NCBI RefSeq assembly: GCF_051967035.1
Contig: NZ_JBQCKK010000002.1
Coordinates: forward strand, 1 to 64,000
Length of the DNA: 64,000 nt
Reading direction: 5' to 3'
DNA from: Brevibacillus sp051967035
GTDB lineage: Bacteria; Bacillota; Bacilli; Brevibacillales; Brevibacillaceae
How positions within the stretch are numbered: position 1 is the stretch's first letter; each line of letters starts with the position of its first letter. This document shows positions 25,324 through 33,930 of this stretch, in pieces. The notes under the pieces are model-generated. The model was not told the DNA's origin, made no database searches, and saw only the letters and a program-made list of their open reading frames with translations. The translations under genes were made by a program, and so were the position numbers.

Positions 25324-27234
25324 TTGAAAAAGCAAGTATGTGCATCGGTTACAGCTCTGGCTATTGCGTTTTCCGCCGTATCGGTACCATTGATCCCGTA
25401 CAGCACGCCGGCAGTCGCTTTTGCTGCGGAAAAGCCAAATTACCAGACCCGCGCTGAAATTCCCGAATCCTATAAGTGGAAACTGAATCATATTTACTCC
25501 ACTGTTCAGGACTGGGAAAAAGACGTAGTCAAGGTGGAGGCTTTGGCGAATGCGTTTGCCAAGCACCAGGGCAAGCTGGGGACATCGGCAGCAGCCATGC
25601 TTGCTGCTTTTGACGATTATGTCGCCTTGATGCGACTCAACGACAAGGCGTATGTGTATGCCAACATGTCGCTTGATGTAAACTCCGCCAACGCTGATTT
25701 GCAGAAGCTGGCCGACCGCGCCGAGAAAATGTACACGCTCGTTTCGGAAAAGACAGCGTGGATTCAGCCAGAAATCGTTGCCATTCCGGATGAGAAAATG
25801 AAAAGCTTGCTGGCTGACAAGTCTTTGGCGCCGTACAAGCTGTTTATTGAGGACATGCTGAGAACCAAGCCGCATTCGTTATCCACGGAGATGGAGGAGC
25901 TGCTGGCAAAATCCTCTCCGCTGGGCAATGCGCCAACCAACATTTACAGCATGCTGTCCAAAGATGTGAAGTTCCCCAAAATCAAGGATGAGCAAGGCAA
26001 GGAAGTCCAGCTGACGCGTGCGAACTTCATTTCGTACCTGGAGAGCAAGGACCAGCGGGTGAGAAGGGATGCCTTCAAAGCGTACTACAGCGCCCTGATC
26101 GACTTCCAGGATTCGTTCGCACAGACGCTGGCAGCAAAAGTGAAAGGCGACAATTTCTACGCGCAGGCACGCAACTACAAATCGGCGCTGGAAGCGAGCC
26201 TGACACCGAACAACATTCCGACCAAGGTGTACGATGAACTGATCGACACGGTCAACGACAACTTGCCGCTTTTGCACCGCTATATTGCCTTGAAAAAGAA
26301 AATGCTCGGCGTGAAGGAATTGCACATGTACGACATCTATGTGCCGATCGTTCCATCCGACGACAAATACATTTCCTTCGAGGAAGGAAAAAAAATCGTC
26401 GCCGACGGATTGAAAGCCATGGGCGACGATTACGTGAAAGTGCTGTCGGAAGGGCTGGATGGCGGTTGGGTAGATGTCTATTCCACCGACGACAAACGCA
26501 CCGGCGCTTACCAGTGGGGAGCCTATGACACGCATCCGTACGTGCTTTTGAACTATCAGGGCACGCTCGATGACGTGTACACGATCGCCCACGAGATGGG
26601 CCATGCGATGCAGTCGTACTACACGAACAAGAATCAGCCGTACATTTCGTCCAACTATCCGACCTTTACGGCGGAAGTGGCTTCCACGATGAATGAGACG
26701 TTGCTGTTCAAGAGCATGTACGCGCAGGCGAAGACGAAGGAAGAGAAAATGTACCTTTTGAACCACTATCTGGAGAATTTCCGCTCGACCTTGTTCCGCC
26801 AAACGCAATTTGCCGAGTTTGAAAAGGCGATTCACGAAAAGGAGCAGGCAGGAGAGTCGCTCAACGCCGAAGCGATCAAAAAAATCTACCTCGACATCAA
26901 CCAAAAATACTACGGCAAAGACATGGTTTCCGACGAGGAAATCGCCATGGAGTGGGCGCGCGTATCGCATTTCTTCAACTATAAGTACTACGTGTACCAA
27001 TACTCCACGAGCTTTGCGGCGTCCCAGGCGCTGGCGAAACAAATCCTGGATGAAGGACAGCCGGCAGTTGACCGCATCCGCAAAAACTTCCTCGAAGCGG
27101 GCAACTCTGCTCCGCCAATCGAGGTGCTGAAGGCAGCGGGCGTAGACATGTCTACATCCAAGCCGATCGAGCAGGCTATGGAGATTTTTGAAGAGACTTT
27201 GAATGAGCTGGAAAAACTGGTGAACGAAAAGTAA
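25324..27234 (+). CDS. Secreted M3 family oligoendopeptidase (PepF-like)
   Basis: The 636-residue protein is a zinc metallopeptidase of family M3 with HEMGH at residues 423-427 and the downstream glutamate in FTAEVASTMNET. N-terminal MKKQVCASVTALAIAFSAVS plus an alanine-rich region to about residue 37 (VAFAAEKP) is a Sec-type signal peptide with a plausible AFA/A cleavage site, so it is exported. Classical PepF enzymes are cytoplasmic; the rest (YKWKLNHIYSTVQDWEKD) is standard PepF. It starts with TTG 25324. Its promoter region carries the DnaA-box cluster. It probably degrades extracellular peptides. Confidence 0.92.
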   Translation: MKKQVCASVTALAIAFSAVSVPLIPYSTPAVAFAAEKPNYQTRAEIPESYKWKLNHIYSTVQDWEKDVVKVEALANAFAKHQGKLGTSAAAMLAAFDDYVALMRLNDKAYVYANMSLDVNSANADLQKLADRAEKMYTLVSEKTAWIQPEIVAIPDEKMKSLLADKSLAPYKLFIEDMLRTKPHSLSTEMEELLAKSSPLGNAPTNIYSMLSKDVKFPKIKDEQGKEVQLTRANFISYLESKDQRVRRDAFKAYYSALIDFQDSFAQTLAAKVKGDNFYAQARNYKSALEASLTPNNIPTKVYDELIDTVNDNLPLLHRYIALKKKMLGVKELHMYDIYVPIVPSDDKYISFEEGKKIVADGLKAMGDDYVKVLSEGLDGGWVDVYSTDDKRTGAYQWGAYDTHPYVLLNYQGTLDDVYTIAHEMGHAMQSYYTNKNQPYISSNYPTFTAEVASTMNETLLFKSMYAQAKTKEEKMYLLNHYLENFRSTLFRQTQFAEFEKAIHEKEQAGESLNAEAIKKIYLDINQKYYGKDMVSDEEIAMEWARVSHFFNYKYYVYQYSTSFAASQALAKQILDEGQPAVDRIRKNFLEAGNSAPPIEVLKAAGVDMSTSKPIEQAMEIFEETLNELEKLVNEK

Positions 27235-27260
27235 AGCGTCTATCGCTGCATAAACAAAGC

Positions 27261-27298
27261 AAAGGCTCCCTGTCTGTAAGCGGCAGGGAGCCTTTTTT
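27261..27298 (+). terminator. Terminator after the M3 peptidase
   Basis: AAAGGCTCCCTG (27261-27272) and CAGGGAGCC (27284-27292) with six T residues. The 9-12-bp stem also faces the end of the convergent gene. Confidence 0.92.
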
Positions 27299-27324
27299 GG
27301 GCAATCCAGGAGCTTGTTCAGGAA

Positions 27325-27948
27325 CTAATAAGCAATCCCCACCCGTACACGCAAATAATCAGAACAGCCGAGCTGCCTGTACGTAAATTCCGCCGTATCG
27401 GGAACGGAAATTTGCAGGCCATCTACAGGCAAATAATCGGCCTCGACCCGGTAATGGCCTGTGTAGCTGCCGTCCGGCAAATAAGTTGGGCACACAATCG
27501 TCCAGTCCAGCCCGGATTGTTCCAAGAGCAAGTACGCCTTGTGGTGCTCCTCGGCGGCCCTGGTCAGCTTTTGTCGCGATTCGCTGGACTGGTAGCGAAG
27601 CAAGTCGGGGGAAACTCTGCTTTGCAAAATTCCTGCCGTGCCTACCGTGATAATCCGGGAGACGCCTTCCTGCTTCATGGCACCCAGGATGAGCGGCATC
27701 CCTTCCGACAGTGTTGTCGTGCCATCTGTGCCAAGGGCGCTGATAACGGCATCGACTCCTTGCATCGCCAGTCTGACGTCCTGTTCATTCAATACGTTTC
27801 CCGTGAGCACGCGCACGTTTTTCGTCAAGGGCTGGGGGAGCTTGTCCGCAGAGCGAACCAGAACCGTAACTTCGTGGCCATCTTCCAGCGCATGGCGTAA
27901 AAGATGGCTGCCAACGCGGCCGGTTGCTCCGAAAAGCAATAGCTTCAT
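27325..27948 (-). CDS. NAD(P)-binding (SDR-like, NmrA/YwnB-type) protein
   Basis: A 207-residue Rossmann protein with GATGRVGSHLLRHAL at residues 7-21, VISALGTDG, and IITVGTAGI. The SDR YxxxK pattern is replaced by HKAYLLLEQSGLDWTIV as in the atypical short NmrA/SDR_a5 group, which covers reductases and sensors; substrate unknown. It is convergent with the M3 gene and divergent from ychF, transcribed against replication. The start ATG has AGGTGAATAC upstream. Confidence 0.85.
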   Translation of the reverse strand: MKLLLFGATGRVGSHLLRHALEDGHEVTVLVRSADKLPQPLTKNVRVLTGNVLNEQDVRLAMQGVDAVISALGTDGTTTLSEGMPLILGAMKQEGVSRIITVGTAGILQSRVSPDLLRYQSSESRQKLTRAAEEHHKAYLLLEQSGLDWTIVCPTYLPDGSYTGHYRVEADYLPVDGLQISVPDTAEFTYRQLGCSDYLRVRVGIAY

Positions 27949-28119
27949 TATGTATTCACCTCATGCATGAGTGATCGGTTCATGACTTTTTTTGGTTACT
28001 GTCAGTCTATCATTTCTTTTTTTGTCCCACCACCATCGGCTATCGTTGGAGTCAAAGGGGGAGATTTCGCCAGCACAACAAGCTTCCTGCCTGGGCCTAA
28101 AGTTGCCACAAGGAGACAA

Positions 28120-28148
28120 TTGTATTCTGAAAACCAAATCTATATACT
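28120..28148 (+). promoter_or_regulatory. Candidate ychF promoter
   Basis: TTGTAT (28120-28125), 17-nt spacer, TATACT (28143-28148), 39 bases before the ychF ATG; four and five matches to the sigma-A consensus. Confidence 0.6.
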
Positions 28149-28187
28149 TAAAAGGATGTTAGGATGATGACAAGGGAGTGTATATAG

Positions 28188-29288
28188 ATGGGTGCTTCTT
28201 GCGGAATTGTCGGACTTCCAAATGTTGGAAAATCGACATTGTTCAATGCCATTACACAAGCGGGTGCCGAGTCGGCGAACTACCCGTTCTGTACGATTGA
28301 CCCGAACGTAGGGATCGTGGAAGTTCCGGATCCGCGTCTCACAAAGCTGACAGAGATCGTGGTTCCGAACAAAGTCGTTCCGACGGCATTTGAGTTCGTG
28401 GACATTGCCGGCCTGGTAAAAGGCGCGAGCAAAGGCGAGGGGCTTGGCAACCAGTTCCTCGGACATATCCGGGAAGTAGACGCGATCGCGCATGTGGTTC
28501 GCTGCTTCGAGGATGAAAATATCACGCACGTGGCAGGCCGTGTCGATCCATTGAGCGATATCGAGACGATCAATCTGGAGCTGATTTTTGCCGATCTCGA
28601 TTCCGTTGAGCGCCGGATCGACCGGATTGCACGCAAAGTGAAATCCGGCGACAAGGAGTCCAAGCAGGAGCTGGACGTGTTGGAAAAACTGAAAGCTGCT
28701 TTCGAAGAGGGGCAGCCCGCCCGCAGCGTGGAGTTGGACGACGAGGAGCGCAAATGGATTCGCGACCTGCACCTGTTGACGATCAAGCCGATGCTGTATG
28801 TGTGCAACGTGGCAGAGGACGGAATCCTGGACGCAGACAACAATCCGCACGTGCAGGCTGTTCGCGAGCATGCGGCGAAGGAAGGAGCAGAGGTCGTTGT
28901 CATCAGCGCGAAGGTCGAGGCTGAAATTGCTGAACTGGAAGGCGAAGACAAAGAAATGTTCCTGCAAGAGCTCGGTTTGGCCGAGTCCGGTCTGGACCGC
29001 CTGATTCGCGCTGCTTACAAGCTGCTCGGTCTGGTTACCTACTTTACGGCAGGGGTACAGGAAGTGCGCGCGTGGACGATCCGCAAGGGCACAAAGGCGC
29101 CAGCTGCGGCCGGCGTGATTCATACCGATTTCGAGCGCGGCTTCATTCGCGCTGAGGTCATTTCCTATGACGATCTGGTAGATGCTGGTTCTGTGGCGGC
29201 AGCCAGAGAACGCGGGAAGTACCGACTGGAAGGCAAAGAGTACGTTGTGGCAGACGGAGATGTCATGCATTTCCGCTTCAATGTGTAA
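28188..29288 (+). CDS. ychF: Redox-regulated ATPase YchF
   Basis: YchF/OLA1 is an Obg-family P-loop protein that prefers ATP over GTP. The 366-residue product has GLPNVGKSTLFN (G1) at residues 8-19, the family's YPFCTIDPNVG, DIAGLVKGASKGEGLGNQFL (G3), a coiled coil helical insert, and a TGS domain ending with the universally conserved VADGDVMHFRFNV. It is 366 residues, the family length. In B. subtilis it is yyaF, directly upstream of rpsF, as here. Confidence 0.97.
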   Translation: MGASCGIVGLPNVGKSTLFNAITQAGAESANYPFCTIDPNVGIVEVPDPRLTKLTEIVVPNKVVPTAFEFVDIAGLVKGASKGEGLGNQFLGHIREVDAIAHVVRCFEDENITHVAGRVDPLSDIETINLELIFADLDSVERRIDRIARKVKSGDKESKQELDVLEKLKAAFEEGQPARSVELDDEERKWIRDLHLLTIKPMLYVCNVAEDGILDADNNPHVQAVREHAAKEGAEVVVISAKVEAEIAELEGEDKEMFLQELGLAESGLDRLIRAAYKLLGLVTYFTAGVQEVRAWTIRKGTKAPAAAGVIHTDFERGFIRAEVISYDDLVDAGSVAAARERGKYRLEGKEYVVADGDVMHFRFNV

Positions 29289-29298
29289 GACGAAAGAG

Positions 29299-29327
29299 TT
29301 GCTTCGCTATAGTTGTTTTGCTATAAT
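29299..29327 (+). promoter_or_regulatory. Promoter of the rpsF operon
   Basis: TTGCTT (29299-29304), 17-nt spacer, TATAAT (29322-29327). It lies 17 bases upstream of the leader structure. Confidence 0.75.
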
Positions 29328-29343
29328 ACGATAATGCGAGTAT

Positions 29344-29417
29344 TTATGGAGTGCATGTTTTGATGCGTTTCGTTTTAGCACTCGCTCCTTGCCCGTACAG
29401 GGCCGCAAAGTCCATAA
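29344..29417 (+). promoter_or_regulatory. S6:S18 ribosomal-protein leader
   Basis: Outer stem TTATGGA (29344-29350) with TCCATAA (29411-29417), inner stem GAGTGC (29349-29354) with GCACTC (29378-29383), a small hairpin GCCC-GTACA-GGGC (29391-29403) followed by the exposed CCG (29403-29405). This matches the known autoregulatory leader in which the S6:S18 complex recognises a CCG like that of 16S helix 22. Its 3' arm adjoins AGGAGG of rpsF, so binding would hide the start. Structure is inferred from pairing only. Confidence 0.7.
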
Positions 29418-29431
29418 GGAGGTGAAAAGGT

Positions 29432-29719
29432 ATGCGTCAATACGAAGTTATGTATGTATTGCGTCCAGACCTTGAAGAAGAGAAAGTAAAATCCAATGTA
29501 GCTCGTTACAGTGAAATTGTGACCAACTACGGTGGCGAAATCTCCAAACTTCAAGAAATGGGCAAACGTCGTCTTGCGTACGAGATCAATAAGTTCCGTG
29601 AAGGTTACTACGTTCTGATGAACTTCAAAGCGAACCCCGATGCTGTTGCGGAAGCTGAGCGTTTGATGAAAATCAATGACGACGTAATCCGCTTCATGTT
29701 CGTTCGTGATGAGAAGTAA
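29432..29719 (+). CDS. rpsF: 30S ribosomal protein S6
   Basis: The 95-residue product MRQYEVMYVLRPDLEEE with GKRRLAYEINKFREGYYV and the end VIRFMFVRDEK is bacterial S6, which binds 16S rRNA with S18. AAGGAGGTG precedes the ATG. It heads the rpsF-ssb-rpsR operon. Confidence 0.97.
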   Translation: MRQYEVMYVLRPDLEEEKVKSNVARYSEIVTNYGGEISKLQEMGKRRLAYEINKFREGYYVLMNFKANPDAVAEAERLMKINDDVIRFMFVRDEK

Positions 29720-29748
29720 TCATTGTCGCGGTCAGAGGGGGAACCAAG

Positions 29749-30228
29749 ATGAATAAAGTTATTCTCATCGGCAACCTGACGAAAGATCCTGAACTCCGCT
29801 ATACGCCAAATGGCGTTGCCGTTGCTACTTTTACCGTTGCTATCAATCGTCCCCGCACGAATCAGGCGGGTGAGAGAGAAGCTGATTTCATTAATATTGT
29901 CGCTTGGCAAAAGCTTGCCGATCTTTGTGCAACCTATTTGCGCAAAGGCAGACAAGCTGCCATTGAAGGACGCATTCAAACGCGTTCCTACGACAATAAA
30001 GAAGGAAAGCGCGTATACGTAACAGAGGTCGTTGCAGAGAACGTTCAATTTTTGGGCGGTCGAGGCAATGAAGGCGGAGATGGCGCAGGATACGATCCAG
30101 GCCCAGGATTTGGTGGCGGAAACAAGCCATCCGGTCAGAGAAACAATGACTTTGATGATCCGTTTGGTGATCCCTTCGCGAGTGCAGGCAAGCCGATCAA
30201 CATTTCTGATGATGACTTGCCGTTCTAA
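29749..30228 (+). CDS. ssb: Single-stranded DNA-binding protein SsbA
   Basis: The 159-residue protein has an OB fold beginning MNKVILIGNLTKDPELRYTP, with DFINIVAWQKLADL and EGRIQTRSY, a glycine-rich linker (about 105-140), and the acidic tip DDDLPF that contacts replication partners. It sits 29 bases after rpsF in the conserved rpsF-ssb-rpsR operon. Confidence 0.97.
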   Translation: MNKVILIGNLTKDPELRYTPNGVAVATFTVAINRPRTNQAGEREADFINIVAWQKLADLCATYLRKGRQAAIEGRIQTRSYDNKEGKRVYVTEVVAENVQFLGGRGNEGGDGAGYDPGPGFGGGNKPSGQRNNDFDDPFGDPFASAGKPINISDDDLPF

Positions 30229-30269
30229 GAATCGTACAACTTTCACATTCCTAAGAAGGAGGGACTATC

Positions 30270-30500
30270 ATGGCACGCAAAGGACGTCCTAATAAGCGTC
30301 GTAAAGTATGCTTCTTTAAAGTGAACAAAATCAAGCACATCGACTATAAAGATGTAGACTTGCTCAAAAAATTCATCAGCGAACGCGGCAAAATCTTGCC
30401 ACGTCGTGTAACAGGTACTTCTGCGAAGTATCAACGTGCGTTGACAATCGCGATCAAACGCGCTCGTCAAATCGCGCTGCTGCCTTACACGGCTGAATAA
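30270..30500 (+). CDS. rpsR: 30S ribosomal protein S18
   Basis: The 76-residue basic protein MARKGRPNKRRKVCFFKV has IDYKDVDLLKKFISERGKI and TGTSAKYQRALTIAIKRARQ, the S18 signature. A lone cysteine (VCFF) remains of the zinc-type variants, so it is the C-minus form. AAGAAGGAGGG precedes it. Confidence 0.97.
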   Translation: MARKGRPNKRRKVCFFKVNKIKHIDYKDVDLLKKFISERGKILPRRVTGTSAKYQRALTIAIKRARQIALLPYTAE

Positions 30501-30514
30501 TTTACACAAGCGAT

Positions 30515-30551
30515 AAAAAGGGGGACACAATTGCGTGGCCCTCTTTTTTCC
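30515..30551 (+). terminator. Terminator after rpsR
   Basis: AAAAAGGGGGACAC (from 30515) pairs with GTGGCCCTCTTTT (30534-30546) with one mismatch and a G-T pair; the T tract follows. Confidence 0.8.
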
Positions 30552-30585
30552 ATATTTTTTGCTACTCGCAAAATGAGGTGCTGAC

Positions 30586-31494
30586 ATGCCTTCCAAAACG
30601 AAGCAATTGGCTGAAAATGCCCTGATGCTGGGTATTGCACTGGTACTGTTGTTCCTTAGTACATATACCGTACTGGGAGCATTGGTCAGTTTCCTTTTAC
30701 CGCTGCCGTTTCTTTTCCTGGCGGTAAACCGCAACGTGTCCAACATGGTGTGGATCTCCGTCATCTACACGTTTCTTGGCTGGATCGTCGCAGGGCCATT
30801 CGCTGCCGTTGTTGCCTTGATCGGGGCGATTTGGGGTTCTGCCATGGGAATTGTCTACACGAAGAGAGGGAAGGCACTCCCGGCGATTGTAGCCGGAGCC
30901 GTTGTTGTTTTCCTCAGCACCGTTTCCTCGCTTGCCTTCATGGCGTTCGGGATGAACCTGAATTTCGAGACCATCCTGCAAGAGACGGCTCGCATGCGCC
31001 CTTCCTTTATGACAAAAGAGCAATTTGACCAGATGGTCGCTCTTATCAAAATGGTGCTGCCTACAAGCATTGTGATGTTCAGCTTTATCTACAGCGCCGT
31101 TACGCATGGATTGGCCAGTCTGATTGGAAGAAGGATCAGGAAGCCGATTCCGGCATTGAAGCCGATTCGGGAGTGGAGTTTCCCCAAATCCTTGCTGTAC
31201 TACTACTTCTTCGCTATGATAAGCATTCTGGTGTTTGGCAGCAGTATGCAGGGAACGTTTTGGGAAACAGCCATCATGAACGTAAAAGTCATGCTGGACG
31301 GGATTTTTACGCTTCAGGGCTTGAGCTTCTGCCTGTTTGCTGCGTACCTGTACGGGTGGAAGAGATTGACTCCGGTGCTCGTTGTCTGTCTATTTATTTT
31401 TCCGTTCCTAAGCACTATACTTAGTCTGGTAGGGATTTTTGACATAGGGCTGCGTTTGCGTGAAAAACTGGAAACAAGAGTGAAGAGGGGCTGA
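30586..31494 (+). CDS. yybS: DUF2232 membrane protein YybS
   Basis: The 302-residue protein has about eight hydrophobic helices and the DUF2232 pattern (N-terminal MPSKTKQLAENALMLGIALV and an internal YYYFFAMISI segment). In Bacillales it lies just upstream of gdpP, as here (4 bases). Its role is unknown; the fold resembles small S-component-like transporters. GAGGTG lies 5 bases before the ATG. Confidence 0.88.
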   Translation: MPSKTKQLAENALMLGIALVLLFLSTYTVLGALVSFLLPLPFLFLAVNRNVSNMVWISVIYTFLGWIVAGPFAAVVALIGAIWGSAMGIVYTKRGKALPAIVAGAVVVFLSTVSSLAFMAFGMNLNFETILQETARMRPSFMTKEQFDQMVALIKMVLPTSIVMFSFIYSAVTHGLASLIGRRIRKPIPALKPIREWSFPKSLLYYYFFAMISILVFGSSMQGTFWETAIMNVKVMLDGIFTLQGLSFCLFAAYLYGWKRLTPVLVVCLFIFPFLSTILSLVGIFDIGLRLREKLETRVKRG

Positions 31495-31498
31495 GGAG

Positions 31499-33436
31499 AT
31501 GCCCAAATTCCTGTTAAAGCGTTGGTACGGGATGCACATGGTCCTGGCACTCAGCTTTAGCTTGCTGTTGTTGGGGATTTTGACCCTGCACCATTGGATG
31601 TACGGGGCGATCGGCATTGTTTGCTTGATTGGCCTGGTTCTATACGCCCTTCAAGCGGAAAAAGGATTTCAGCGGGACTTGCGCCTGTATTTGGCGACAG
31701 TCACCCACCGTGTGAAAAAAGCCGGAGAAGGCGTGATTCAGGAGTTGCCGATCGGAATCCTCCTCTACAACGAGGAAAAGGCAATCGAGTGGGTCAACCC
31801 GTTCATGACACAAATGTCCGGGGATGAGTCGATGATCGGGAAAAGCCTCCAAGAGGTATTCCCCCAACTCGTATGGAAGCCGGAGCAAAAACGGCTTGAA
31901 TTTACTTACAATGAGCGGGTATACGAGGTCATGGTTCGGTCCGATGAGCGCCTGTTGTATTTCAAGGACATTACGGACTTCAAGGAATTGACCACGCGTT
32001 ACCATCGCGAAAAGGCTGCTCTCGCCATTATTCACCTCGACAACCTGGACGAGGTTGGACAAGTCATGGACGATCAGAGCCGTACGCTTTTGTCGACAAG
32101 CGTGGCTGGTGTGATTACAGAGTGGGCCAACAAACATGGCATATACCTTCGCCGAATCACGGCTGACAAATTTTTGGCGCTGATGGAACGGGAAGCCCTT
32201 GATAAATTGGAAGAAACGCGTTTTGACATTCTCGATGTGGTGCGGGAAATGACGGCTGACAACAAAATTCCGATTACGCTCAGTATCGGGGTGGGCGCGG
32301 CTGCAAGCACGTACATCGAGCTGGGGCAAATGGCCCAATCGAGCTTGGACATTGCGCTGGGGCGCGGTGGCGACCAGTGTGCAATCAAGATCGGCAACAA
32401 GCTCACCTTTTACGGCGGCAAATCGAATGCGGTGGAGAAGAGGACGCGCGTTCGTGCCCGGGTCATTGCCCATGCGCTGCGCGATTTGATCCACGAAGCC
32501 GAGCATGTGATCGTAATGGGCCACAAGCAGCCGGATATGGATTCCATCGGTGCTTCGCTTGGTGTGTTGAAGGCTGTGCAGCTGAACAACAAGGCTGCCT
32601 ATATCGTCATGGATGAAGGCAACAACTCTGTCGAACGCTTGATGCGGGAGATTTACGCGAATGAGGAACTGGCTGAATCGTTTATTACGCCGGAACAGGC
32701 GATCAGACTGGTGACGGGCCGTACGCTGCTGGTGGTTGTCGATACGCACCGACCTTCGCTGGTCATTGAGCCGAAGCTGCTTGGTGAGACAAGCAGGATC
32801 GTCGTCATTGACCACCATCGACGCTCCGAAGAGTTTATCGAACCGGTTCTGTTGTACCTGGAACCGTATGCGTCTTCGACTTCCGAGCTGGTCACAGAGC
32901 TTTTGCAATACCAGAGCGAGCGCTTGAATATCGACAATTTGATCGCCACTGCCCTGTTGGCAGGGATTGTGGTCGATACGAAAAGCTTTGCGTTCCGTAC
33001 AGGCTCGCGCACGTTTGAGGCGGCGTCCTTCCTGCGGCGAAACGGAGCCGATACGGCTGCGGTTCAACGCTTGCTGAAGGAAGATTTGACGCAGTATGTG
33101 AAGCGGGCGCGCATCATCATGAACACGGAAACGTACAGAGACAACATGGCGATTGCGACCGGTGATCCTGCCGAAAATTATACGCAAGTCCAGGTGGCGC
33201 AGGCAGCGGAACAGTTGCTCACGCTCTCGGGCATTCAGGCATCTTTTGTCGTTGCCGAACGGGGAGACGGTACGATCCTGATTAGCGGACGTTCTCTGGG
33301 CGACATCAACGTGCAATCGATCATGGAGATCTTGGGCGGGGGCGGACACCTGACAGGAGCCGCCACGCAAATTCAGGGCATTTCCGTGAAGGAAGCGACC
33401 CGGCGTTTGAAAGAAGCGATTGATTCGGTCATGTAG
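31499..33436 (+). CDS. gdpP: c-di-AMP phosphodiesterase GdpP
   Basis: GdpP hydrolyses cyclic di-AMP to pApA and thereby affects wall and potassium homeostasis. The 645-residue protein has two N-terminal membrane helices (residues 10-50), a PAS domain (about 80-150), a degenerate GGDEF domain (TADKFLALMEREALDKLEE), and a DHH/DHHA1 phosphodiesterase (GHKQPDMDSIGASLGV, VVDTHRPS, VIDHHRRSEEF, and GGGGHLTGAA near the end). It is encoded between yybS and rplI. Confidence 0.96.
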   Translation: MPKFLLKRWYGMHMVLALSFSLLLLGILTLHHWMYGAIGIVCLIGLVLYALQAEKGFQRDLRLYLATVTHRVKKAGEGVIQELPIGILLYNEEKAIEWVNPFMTQMSGDESMIGKSLQEVFPQLVWKPEQKRLEFTYNERVYEVMVRSDERLLYFKDITDFKELTTRYHREKAALAIIHLDNLDEVGQVMDDQSRTLLSTSVAGVITEWANKHGIYLRRITADKFLALMEREALDKLEETRFDILDVVREMTADNKIPITLSIGVGAAASTYIELGQMAQSSLDIALGRGGDQCAIKIGNKLTFYGGKSNAVEKRTRVRARVIAHALRDLIHEAEHVIVMGHKQPDMDSIGASLGVLKAVQLNNKAAYIVMDEGNNSVERLMREIYANEELAESFITPEQAIRLVTGRTLLVVVDTHRPSLVIEPKLLGETSRIVVIDHHRRSEEFIEPVLLYLEPYASSTSELVTELLQYQSERLNIDNLIATALLAGIVVDTKSFAFRTGSRTFEAASFLRRNGADTAAVQRLLKEDLTQYVKRARIIMNTETYRDNMAIATGDPAENYTQVQVAQAAEQLLTLSGIQASFVVAERGDGTILISGRSLGDINVQSIMEILGGGGHLTGAATQIQGISVKEATRRLKEAIDSVM

Positions 33437-33462
33437 GCCAATATAAAAAGGGGGAAACGATG

Positions 33463-33906
33463 ATGAAAGTCATTTTTCTTCAAGATGTAAAAGGCCAAGG
33501 GAAAAAAGGCGAAATCAAGGATCTGTCCGAAGGGTACGTACGCAACTTCCTGCTGCCGCGCAAGCTGGCGAAGGAAGCGACGGAGAGCAATATCAAAACG
33601 CTGGATGCGCAAAAACGCAGTGAAGAGAAGCGCAAGGAGCAGGAAAAGCTGGAAGCGCAGGAGCTGGGCGCGAAGCTGAGCGAGCTGACAGTCAAGGTAG
33701 CTGGAAAAGCGGGCGAAGGCGGACGGCTGTTCGGTGCGATTTCGAGCAAGCAAGTAGCGCAAGCTCTGGAGGAGCAATTTAAAATCAAGTTGGACAAACG
33801 CAAGCTGGAAATGGACGCCATCCGCGCTCTGGGTGTCACCCAAATCAAAGTCAAACTGCACAACGAAGTAACGGCGACACTCAAGGTTCACGTGGTGGAA
33901 GAATAA
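33463..33906 (+). CDS. rplI: 50S ribosomal protein L9
   Basis: The 147-residue product MKVIFLQDVKGQGKKGEI has the L9 N-terminal motif, followed by YVRNFLLPRKLA, a long connecting helix and a C-terminal GRLFGAISSKQVA domain. I start at the second of two adjacent ATG codons (33460, 33463) because it gives the family start and 8-base spacing from GGGGG. It is 26 bases after gdpP. Confidence 0.96.
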   Translation: MKVIFLQDVKGQGKKGEIKDLSEGYVRNFLLPRKLAKEATESNIKTLDAQKRSEEKRKEQEKLEAQELGAKLSELTVKVAGKAGEGGRLFGAISSKQVAQALEEQFKIKLDKRKLEMDAIRALGVTQIKVKLHNEVTATLKVHVVEE

Positions 33907-33930
33907 TGACGCAATCCTGGAGGGTGTGAC

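Noticed and set aside
31640..33370. 576-codon open frame antisense to gdpP
   Set aside because: It is a shadow of gdpP; the composition is rich in Arg/His/Gln with no domain.
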